Shown here: one piece after another, positions 8,540 to 14,942 of the stretch
How positions within the stretch are numbered: position 1 is the stretch's first letter
How the letters are laid out: each line of letters begins with the position of its first letter
NCBI GenBank assembly: GCA_002433675.1
Contig: DJIP01000117.1
Location: 2,700-27,315, forward strand
DNA: 24,616 nucleotides
From: Halomonas halophila
GTDB lineage: Bacteria; Pseudomonadota; Gammaproteobacteria; Pseudomonadales; Halomonadaceae
Direction of reading: 5' to 3'
Program-made: the position numbers and the translations under genes
Notes under the pieces: model-generated
Told to the model about the DNA's origin: nothing
Seen by the model: only the letters and a program-made list of their open reading frames with translations
The model's database searches: none

Positions 8540-9673
8540 ATGTCCTCGACCACCGCGCGATCCCGCCCCTCCAGTAACAGCCGCAAGCCACGGCTGCTGC
8601 TGATCGGCGCAGGCCACGCCCATTTACATCTGTTGCACCAGCGCCCCTTGCTGTCACGCTTCGATATCACCCTGGTAGACCCCGGCGCCTTCTGGTACTC
8701 GGGTCTGGCCAGCGGCGTGCTGGCCGGCGACCATTCACCTTCGACCGACAGGATCGATCCAGCGGCGATCTGTCATGCGCAAGGGGTTTCACTGGTCAGG
8801 GCGCGTCTTTGTGGGCTGAACACCGAGGCGCGCCAGGCGCTGCTGTCCAATGGGGCCTCTCTGTCCTTTGATCGATTGGGGCTGAATCTGGGCTCCGCTC
8901 CTGCATTGCGTTCGAGCGATCATCAAGCCAGCGGCGACAAGCAGACACACTGGCAGATCAAGCCCATCCCCCATCTGCTGCGCCTGCGGCACAGCCTCGA
9001 GCGTCGATTTCGTCGTCGACAGTCGGTGAGTGTCGAGATCCTCGGTGCCGGCGCCAGCGGGGTCGAGATCGCCTGCGCCATCGAAGCGCTCGGCCGCCGC
9101 CACCAGCTCGCCGCTGGTGCTCTGACCATTTGCCTGCGACATCGCGGCTCTGGCCCCTTGCCAGAAGCGCCCGCGCGAGCCCGACGTTACCTGCTGGCGG
9201 CCCTTGAACGTCGCGGAATCCTCGTCGTCGACAGCCGCCATGATCGGCATTGTTCGGCATCCGACATCGTCGACGCCACTGGACTGGGTCCTCCTCGAGG
9301 ACTTGAGAGATTCGGCCTGCCGGTGGTCGATGGTCGCGGCATCGCCATCGACCCGTCGCTTAAGGTCCAGGGGACCGACGGCGTCTTTGCCAGCGGAGAC
9401 TGTGCTGCACTGATAGACCATCCCTTGCCACGGCTGGGCGTCCACGGGGTTCGTCAGGGCCCCGTGCTTGCCCACAACCTGATCGCATCGCTTGACCCCA
9501 AGGCTCCCCTGACCTCATACCGCCCGCCTGCCCGAGCCTTGTCGATCGTCAATCTCGGTCACGGCGAGGCCCTGGCGCTCTACGGCAACGCCTGGTGGGG
9601 CGGACGCCTGGCCAGCCGCCTGAAACATCATCTGGACCTGAGCTTTATGCAGCGAACCAGAAACCTGCTCTGA
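8540..9673 (+). CDS. FAD-dependent pyridine nucleotide oxidoreductase of the SelD-associated, NDH-2-like family
   Basis: This is a two-dinucleotide-binding flavoprotein of 377 residues. An FAD-binding Rossmann motif GAGHAH is at residues 23-28, and a second NAD(P)-type motif GAGASG is at 169-174. The C-terminal FAD motif is VFASGDCA (282-289). The opening LLIGAGHAHLHLL, the SGLASGVLAGDHSP segment and the end RLKHHLDLSFMQR resemble the oxidoreductase domain that in many bacteria is fused to selenide, water dikinase (the TIGR03169 type, from memory). Here it stands alone: no SelD domain follows, and no selenium gene is visible in the window. There is no CxxC redox pair. An AGGA lies 12 bases before the ATG. 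The substrate is unknown. A membrane NADH:quinone role is possible by analogy with NDH-2. Confidence 0.78.
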   Translation: MSSTTARSRPSSNSRKPRLLLIGAGHAHLHLLHQRPLLSRFDITLVDPGAFWYSGLASGVLAGDHSPSTDRIDPAAICHAQGVSLVRARLCGLNTEARQALLSNGASLSFDRLGLNLGSAPALRSSDHQASGDKQTHWQIKPIPHLLRLRHSLERRFRRRQSVSVEILGAGASGVEIACAIEALGRRHQLAAGALTICLRHRGSGPLPEAPARARRYLLAALERRGILVVDSRHDRHCSASDIVDATGLGPPRGLERFGLPVVDGRGIAIDPSLKVQGTDGVFASGDCAALIDHPLPRLGVHGVRQGPVLAHNLIASLDPKAPLTSYRPPARALSIVNLGHGEALALYGNAWWGGRLASRLKHHLDLSFMQRTRNLL

Positions 9674-9716
9674 CAAGGCTCTACTCGCTCACCGCTTTCG
9701 GCTAGGCTAGAGGTTT

Positions 9717-9733
9717 CGCAGGAAGCGCCTGCG
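9717..9733. other. Small hairpin upstream of the SulP gene
   Basis: Arms cgcagg (9717-9722) and cctgcg (9728-9733) pair around a five-base loop within the 100-base gap between the oxidoreductase stop and the SulP start. No T-run follows. It may be a weak terminator or chance in GC-rich DNA. Confidence 0.25.
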
Positions 9734-9773
9734 CCAGGCTCCCCAACCCCCTGACTCGGACGTCGGCATATCC

Positions 9774-11486
9774 ATGATCAAGCGTTACCTCCCGATTCTC
9801 GCCTGGTTGCCACACTATACGCCTCGCCTGCTGGGTGGCGATCTGCTGGCGGGCATCATCGTTACCGTCATGGTGATCCCCCAATCGCTGGCCTACGCCA
9901 TTCTGGCGGGTCTGCCTGCCGTGGTAGGACTCTACGCCAGCCTGCTACCGGCGGTGGTCTACGCCATGCTGGGCACCAGTCGGTCGCTGGCGGTGGGACC
10001 GGTGGCGATCATCGCGCTGATGACGGGGGCCGCCCTGTCCAAGGTGGCCACCCCCGGTAGCGCTGCGTACCTCGAGGCGGCCCTGGTGCTGGCGCTGCTG
10101 TCGGGATTGATGCTGACCGCCATGGGCATCCTGCGCCTGGGCTTTTTCGCCAACTTTCTCAGCCACCCGGTCATCGGGGGCTTCCTCTCGGCCTCAGGGC
10201 TGCTGATCGCCATCAGTCAGCTGTCACACCTGCTGGGCATCGAGGCCGGCGGCTATACCGCCCTGGCACTGATCTACAGCCAGCTCTCCCACCTCGACCA
10301 GACCAACCTGACAACCCTGGCAATGGGCGCCTCGACCCTGCTGTTCCTGTGGGCGACCCGCCGCTATGGGCAACACGCACTCACCGCACTGGGCCTGCCA
10401 AAGGGACCCGCCAGCATGCTGGTGCGCGCTGGCCCCGTGGCGGCGGTGGTCATCACCACGCTGATCAGTTGGCAGTGGGATCTTGCCTCCCGAGGGGTCG
10501 CGACCGTGGGGCAGATTCCCGCCGGCCTGCCGAGCTTTGGTCTGCCGGCATTTGAGCTGGGTCTATGGCACGCCTTGCTTGTGCCGGCGCTGTTGATCAG
10601 TGTGGTGGGCTTTGTCGAGTCCATCTCGATGGCCCAGATGCTGGCAGCGAAGCGCCGCGAGCGCGTCTCTCCCAATCAGGAGCTGATCGGTCTCGGCGGC
10701 GCCAACCTGGCCGCTGCTGTCACCGCCGGCATGCCGGTCACCGGCGGACTGTCACGCACCGTGATCAATCAGCAGTCTGGTGCACGCACCCCCATGGCCG
10801 GCCTGTTTGCCGCCATCGGTATCGGTGTGGTGACACTGGCGCTCACTCCCCTGCTGGAACATCTTCCCATCGCCACCCTCGCCGCCACCATCACCGTGGC
10901 CATTCTGACGCTGGTGGATATCCCGCTAATCCGCCAGACCTGGCGCTACTCCCGCAGCGATTTCTCGGCCCTGGCGGTGACCATGCTGCTGACCCTGGTC
11001 GAGGGCGTCGAAGCCGGCATCATCGCCGGGGTAGCCCTCTCGATCGCACTTTTCCTGTACCGTACCAGTCGCCCCCACAGCGCCATCGTCGGTCGCATCC
11101 CGGGCAGTGAACACTTCCGTTCGATCACTCGGCATCAGGTCGAGACCGTCAGCCATCTCGCCCTGTTCCGGGTCGACGAGAGCCTCTATTTCGCCAACGC
11201 CCGCTATCTGGAAGACACCCTCTATACGCTGGTGGCCCAGCGCCCCGAGCTGAGCGACGTGGTCCTGATCTGCTCCGCGGTGAATCTGATCGACGCCTCG
11301 GCACTGGAGAGCCTGGACGCGATCAATGCCCGCCTGAAGGACTCTCGCGTCACCCTTCACCTGGCCGAGGTCAAGGGGCCGGTAATGGACCGACTGAAGC
11401 ATTCCGACTTTCTCGATGAACTGACCGGCCGCGTCTTCCTCAGTACCTACGCCGCCTGGACGGAGCTGCGACGCACGCGGGATTGA
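9774..11486 (+). CDS. SulP family anion transporter with C-terminal STAS domain
   Basis: This inner-membrane transporter of 570 residues belongs to the SLC26/SulP family, whose bacterial members carry sulfate, bicarbonate or dicarboxylates. The N-terminal domain begins with the family pattern (VMVIPQSLAYAILAGLP, VGLYASLLPA, AVGPVAIIALMTG). It also has SISMAQMLAAKRRERVSPNQE and GMPVTGGLSRTVIN in the later helices. A cytoplasmic STAS domain occupies about residues 445-560, with the conserved loop NLIDASALESL. No carbonic anhydrase or sulfur assimilation gene is next to it, so the substrate cannot be assigned. The gene follows the FAD oxidoreductase by 100 bases in the same direction and could share its transcript. 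Confidence 0.9.
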   Translation: MIKRYLPILAWLPHYTPRLLGGDLLAGIIVTVMVIPQSLAYAILAGLPAVVGLYASLLPAVVYAMLGTSRSLAVGPVAIIALMTGAALSKVATPGSAAYLEAALVLALLSGLMLTAMGILRLGFFANFLSHPVIGGFLSASGLLIAISQLSHLLGIEAGGYTALALIYSQLSHLDQTNLTTLAMGASTLLFLWATRRYGQHALTALGLPKGPASMLVRAGPVAAVVITTLISWQWDLASRGVATVGQIPAGLPSFGLPAFELGLWHALLVPALLISVVGFVESISMAQMLAAKRRERVSPNQELIGLGGANLAAAVTAGMPVTGGLSRTVINQQSGARTPMAGLFAAIGIGVVTLALTPLLEHLPIATLAATITVAILTLVDIPLIRQTWRYSRSDFSALAVTMLLTLVEGVEAGIIAGVALSIALFLYRTSRPHSAIVGRIPGSEHFRSITRHQVETVSHLALFRVDESLYFANARYLEDTLYTLVAQRPELSDVVLICSAVNLIDASALESLDAINARLKDSRVTLHLAEVKGPVMDRLKHSDFLDELTGRVFLSTYAAWTELRRTRD

Positions 11487-11504
11487 GGTTCACCAGACTC
11501 GCCT

Positions 11505-11559
11505 CACCGGAAAATGTCCGATACCTGCCCGACAACGTCCCGGCGAGATCGGACCGGTG
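11505..11559. repeat. Interrupted inverted repeat downstream of the SulP gene
   Basis: The left side reads caccgg (11505-11510) and tccgat (11517-11522), separated by aaaatg. The right side atcggaccggtg (11548-11559) is the exact complement of the two left halves joined. This may form a bulged stem in the 3' region of the SulP transcript or be a protein-binding site. Confidence 0.3.
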
Positions 11560-11613
11560 TCGATTGGCCCTGCTCGAACGATGCGCCTGGGTCATCGTTG
11601 CAGCTGGTACGAA

Positions 11614-11627
11614 CGTCAGTCCTGACG
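11614..11627. repeat. Palindrome cgtcag-tc-ctgacg upstream of the GntR regulator
   Basis: Two perfect six-base arms are separated by two bases, about 100 bases before the regulator start. It is a candidate operator or hairpin. Palindromes of this size can occur by chance. Confidence 0.25.
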
Positions 11628-11670
11628 CCATCGACACAATCGGGTGCCAACCGATGCCTTAGGAGAATAT

Positions 11671-11681
11671 CGACATTGTCG
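11671..11681. promoter_or_regulatory. Palindrome cgaca-t-tgtcg, possible operator of the GntR regulator
   Basis: A perfect 11-base palindrome with odd centre lies 45 bases before the start of the GntR-type gene, where an autoregulatory site would be expected. It does not match the GTnnnAC core I recall for many FCD regulators, so the link is positional only. Confidence 0.3.
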
Positions 11682-11725
11682 GCATTGCGGTAAGATGGCC
11701 CGGTGATACATGGACGGGCCACGAG

Positions 11726-12412
11726 ATGGAAGACTCACCCAAGCAGAACCTCGCCATCAGCGCTTACCGCTGGCTCAAGCGGGACATCATCCGTGGCGTC
11801 TTCGCCCCGGGCGAAAAGCTGTTGATGGCAAGGCTGAAAGAGCGCTACGACCTGGGCGTGGGGCCGCTGCGCGAAGCCTTGTCCCAGTTGGTCGCCGACC
11901 GTCTGGTGGTTGCCATCAGTCAACGCGGTTATCGGGTGGCCCCCATGTCGCTGGCGGAACTTGAGGATCTGTACGATGCCCGCGCCCAGCTCGAGGGGCT
12001 GATGCTGGAGCTGGCCATCCAGCGCGGTGATGATCGCTGGGAAGCGAATATCATCGCCACCGCGCATACCCTGGCCAAGGTCGAAAGCGTCAGCTCCTCC
12101 GAGGAGCTGCTCGATATCTGGGACAGTCGCCACAAGGCCTACCACAGTGCCATCGTGGCCGGTTGCAACTCGCCACACCTGATGCAGGTGCGCGACACCC
12201 TGTTCGACCAGGTCGAGCGCTACCGCCACCTGTGGCTTCGCGAGACGGTCTTCTCCAGCGAGGCCCTGGCGGTCAAGCGTGACGAACATGCGGCCCTGAC
12301 CGAGGCGGTATTGAGCCGGGACGCCAGCAAGGCCCGGCGCATGATGCGTGACCATCTGATGACACCGGTGCCGATCATCACCGAGGTGATGGCCCGGTGC
12401 GGCCTCGATTGA
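11726..12412 (+). CDS. csiR: GntR/FCD family transcriptional repressor, CsiR (GlaR)-like
   Basis: This 228-residue regulator has an N-terminal winged helix-turn-helix (about residues 10-75) and a C-terminal FCD ligand-binding domain (about 80-215). The stretches YRWLKRDIIRG, GVGPLREALSQLVADRLV, QRGYRVAPMS, AIVAGCNSPHLMQVRD, YRHLWLRETV and LMTPVPII follow E. coli CsiR as I recall it. CsiR represses the csiD-lhgO-gab genes of glutarate and 4-aminobutyrate use. Those targets are not in this window, so it may act at a distance or have another regulon. No Shine-Dalgarno sequence is obvious before the ATG, but the family N-terminus fits this start. The upstream gap holds two small palindromes. Confidence 0.85.
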   Translation: MEDSPKQNLAISAYRWLKRDIIRGVFAPGEKLLMARLKERYDLGVGPLREALSQLVADRLVVAISQRGYRVAPMSLAELEDLYDARAQLEGLMLELAIQRGDDRWEANIIATAHTLAKVESVSSSEELLDIWDSRHKAYHSAIVAGCNSPHLMQVRDTLFDQVERYRHLWLRETVFSSEALAVKRDEHAALTEAVLSRDASKARRMMRDHLMTPVPIITEVMARCGLD

Positions 12413-12611
12413 GTCACCATGACGGGGCAAGCGCTGGAACAAGGCTTTGCTACCGCGCTCAACAGGGGCCAAACTCCCGCCTCGGCGCGCAGTGAGCTAC
12501 TCCCCAAGGGAGAGCGACAGCGCCAGGCGGACAGCGGCACACTTGAAAGGCGCACCGTGCCTGGTCCTGCACCTCGCAGAGCGCCAGCACCGTCCTGACA
12601 GGGCCTGGGGT

Positions 12612-12629
12612 TGTCACCGGACTGTCACC
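12612..12629. promoter_or_regulatory. Tandem TGTCACC repeats upstream of the ribbon-helix-helix gene
   Basis: TGTCACC occurs at 12612-12618 and again at 12623-12629, an 11-base period that places both copies on the same face of the helix. The pair lies 60-78 bases before the start of a small DNA-binding protein gene. Ribbon-helix-helix dimers often bind such short tandem sites, so autoregulation is plausible. Confidence 0.35.
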
Positions 12630-12689
12630 CGCAGCACCTAGACTTTTCACAAATTTGATAGCAGTACGCGTCGCCACCGGAGGAATACC

Positions 12690-12902
12690 ATGCCCCATCT
12701 ACTCAGATTCTCGCGGGACCTGGAGGCACGCCTGGATTTCCTGGCAGAAAAGACCGGCCTGTCCAAGGCGGCGCTGATCGAACGTCTGGTCAGCGAAGGC
12801 GCCGAGGTCCTCGAAGCCGAGCTGGCCCACGAAGGCGCCGGCAGCCAGCGTGCGGAGCGCTCCATCGATCAGCTGCTGCGCGAAAGCGGGCTCGGCGCCT
12901 GA
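12690..12902 (+). CDS. Small ribbon-helix-helix DNA-binding protein (CopG/Arc-like)
   Basis: This 70-residue protein opens with a short strand (HLLRFSRDLEARLDFLA), followed by EKTGLSKAALIERLVSEGAEVLEAEL. That is the strand-helix-helix pattern of CopG/Arc/MetJ-fold proteins with the usual turn TGLSKAAL. The start is secure: GGAGG (12679-12683) lies six bases before the ATG. The tail is acidic and then basic, and no enzymatic domain is present. Many such proteins are antitoxins, but no toxin-sized frame follows. The next gene is the convergent kinase 74 bases away. A stand-alone regulator is therefore likelier than a toxin-antitoxin pair. Its targets are unknown. Confidence 0.7.
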   Translation: MPHLLRFSRDLEARLDFLAEKTGLSKAALIERLVSEGAEVLEAELAHEGAGSQRAERSIDQLLRESGLGA

Positions 12903-12976
12903 ACGCTCACCACCCGGCCGTCTATCAGCGGAAAGGTCATCGGCACGCTGGAAGGGTCAACGCGTCGAGCGTCTGG

Positions 12977-14878
12977 CTAGCGCTGCGCCTGGTGCAAACC
13001 TTCTCGTAGCGCTTCTGGCTCCCCCGCAGACTGCTCGGACATCGCCCTTGCCAGCGCCGCTCTGGGGTCCCTGGGATAGTAGCGTTCCGGCTGACGCGCC
13101 ACGTGGGGAAAGAACCGCGTGTCCTTGTAGGGCATCTTCATGAAGCCGGAGATACCGAGCCCCTCGATCAGTTTCACCGCATCGACAATGTCCTCGAGGC
13201 AGTCATGAAACTCCTGCTCCCTTGAAGGATCGAGCAGCCGATAGTGGTGGTGAATCTTGAGGTGTGACGGCAGCACCTCGAAGATGATCATGCCGGTGTG
13301 GTGGATATCATTGAGCGCCTGCAACGAGGTGATGATCGCCTCCGGCAGTACCAGCAGCTCCTCCGGGTCGGGACCGTCCTCGAAATAGCTGTGCAGACGG
13401 GAGCGATCCTCCAGTTCCGGCACCGCGCTGACCTCATAGGACAGTTTCAGCGACGGATCGACCACGAAGGGGTGATCCGGACTGGTCCGTTCCAGGTGCA
13501 GGGTATCGCGGGCATTGAACAGGCAGCTCTTGAAGATGCCCTGCCGATGGATCGCCCGCGCCAGGGTCACCATGTTGTTGACCGCCGCCACGAAGGCTCG
13601 CTTGAGCCCTGCGTCGTGCAGATTCAATGACGAGTCGATATAGACGCCGTCGGCCTCCCAGCGCACCGCCAGCCCCCCGACCACCGGATACTTGCCGAGC
13701 CGGCTGACCGCGGCCAGAAAGGCCTTTTCGGTCTCCCCCATCCCCTGCATGAAGTTGCGATAGTAGCGATCCAGCTGGACATCGTTGACGTCGTTGAGCG
13801 TCTCCTCCACTCCCTCTTCCCTCAGGAATGCCTTGCGCGAGCTGTACACCACGGTATCGATCTCGCGACTCAGCGCACGGCTCCACACCGGCACCTGTGC
13901 CACTTCCTGGGGCCGTGGCAAATCGAGCATCACCAACCGTCCCAGACGCGGCATTTCTGTAATGAAGTGGTCGCCGGCCTTTAACCGCACTTCGGGGTCG
14001 GGATCGAGCATCCCGTCCAGGGTCCTGGCAAACTCCATCGGCAGACCCAGCGAGGTGGCGGGAATGGCGCGATGTCCAAAACGGCAGGACTGCGCCGAGG
14101 CCAGCGCATAGAGAGTCCCGGCAACGCCCTGCTCGTCGAAGCGCGGTGATGACAGCGCCCCTCCAAGCTGGTCCTCGCCGATAAAATAAACATCACCGAG
14201 CCTGGCATTAGTCTGCTGCAGATTATCGGACATCAGCTCCATCACGTTGGCGGTGACGAACTGCAGCCGTGCATCGAGCTGTGCAAATACCGACGACCCC
14301 CAGTCGATCAGCGCTACCGTTTCATCGCGGGCGTCAAAGACCAGATTCGACGGTTTGATATCGCCATGGACCACGGGCTTTCTCGGGGCGCCGGCGGGCG
14401 TGGTTTCACGCCGGAGTTCACGCAGGATGTCGGCCAGTTGGGTGGCGATATGCACCACCAGTCGCGGTGACAGCCGACCCTGACGCAGCGATACCTCCTC
14501 CAGATTGAGCCCCGGAGCCCGCTCCATCACCAGAATCGACTGGTGGCGCACCCGTTGATAGGCGACCAGCGCCGGCACTCGGGGATGCACCACCTGCTCG
14601 AGCATGAAGGCCTCTTCCTCGAGGCGATCCTGCAGGTGCTGCGGTAACGTGACTCGGCTGAACTTGAAGACGTGATGGCGATTGTCGGGGCTGACCCCGG
14701 CAAACACGAAACCGTAGGCGCCCTTGCCAACCAGCTCGATCCGCCGATACCCCAGCTGCTCGAGCTGGGTACGACACAGCGCGACCCACTCCTTGAGCTT
14801 GCGCGCGTCGTCCTGGCTGAGCAGATAGATCGACTGATCTTCCGGGATGTAGAACTGCTGCAACGGGGCCTGGGCCAT
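12977..14878 (-). CDS. Hanks-type Ser/Thr protein kinase in the branched-chain dehydrogenase operon
   Basis: This is a soluble eukaryotic-like kinase of 633 residues with no membrane helix or signal peptide. Visible motifs are the glycine loop GKGAYG (51-56), the ATP-anchoring lysine K72 (VFKFS), the catalytic loop HGDIKPSN (171-178, with HGD in place of HRD) and the metal-binding DWG (192-194, in place of DFG). All residues needed for phosphotransfer are therefore present. The C-terminal half (about residues 325-633) is a domain I do not recognise, without PASTA, WD or TPR repeats. The frame is open to 15025, but that would overlap the E2 gene. The ATG at 14878 has GGAGGAG about six bases upstream and is preferred. 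The gene starts 64 bases after the E2 stop, in the same direction. A role in controlling the dehydrogenase is inferred from position only. Confidence 0.85.
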   Translation of the reverse strand: MAQAPLQQFYIPEDQSIYLLSQDDARKLKEWVALCRTQLEQLGYRRIELVGKGAYGFVFAGVSPDNRHHVFKFSRVTLPQHLQDRLEEEAFMLEQVVHPRVPALVAYQRVRHQSILVMERAPGLNLEEVSLRQGRLSPRLVVHIATQLADILRELRRETTPAGAPRKPVVHGDIKPSNLVFDARDETVALIDWGSSVFAQLDARLQFVTANVMELMSDNLQQTNARLGDVYFIGEDQLGGALSSPRFDEQGVAGTLYALASAQSCRFGHRAIPATSLGLPMEFARTLDGMLDPDPEVRLKAGDHFITEMPRLGRLVMLDLPRPQEVAQVPVWSRALSREIDTVVYSSRKAFLREEGVEETLNDVNDVQLDRYYRNFMQGMGETEKAFLAAVSRLGKYPVVGGLAVRWEADGVYIDSSLNLHDAGLKRAFVAAVNNMVTLARAIHRQGIFKSCLFNARDTLHLERTSPDHPFVVDPSLKLSYEVSAVPELEDRSRLHSYFEDGPDPEELLVLPEAIITSLQALNDIHHTGMIIFEVLPSHLKIHHHYRLLDPSREQEFHDCLEDIVDAVKLIEGLGISGFMKMPYKDTRFFPHVARQPERYYPRDPRAALARAMSEQSAGEPEALREGLHQAQR

Positions 14879-14903
14879 GACGGTCTCCTCCACCGATACA
14901 CGA

Positions 14904-14937
14904 TGCCACGGCGGCGCCTCGGGCGCACGCCGTGGCA
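14904..14937 (-). other. Strong intercistronic hairpin between the E2 and kinase genes
   Basis: The outer arms 14904-14913 and 14928-14937 pair perfectly over ten bases. The inner arms 14914-14918 and 14922-14926 pair over five, with one unpaired base at 14927 and a three-base loop. The hairpin starts just after the E2 stop and ends before the kinase ribosome site (about 14885-14891). There is no T-run, so an mRNA-stabilising or processing element, or a partial terminator, is more likely than a full intrinsic terminator. Confidence 0.6.
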
Positions 14938-14942
14938 AGCGT

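Noticed and set aside
12690..14878. Toxin-antitoxin pair formed by the ribbon-helix-helix protein
   Set aside because: No toxin-sized frame lies next to it in the same direction, and the neighbour is a convergent 633-residue kinase.
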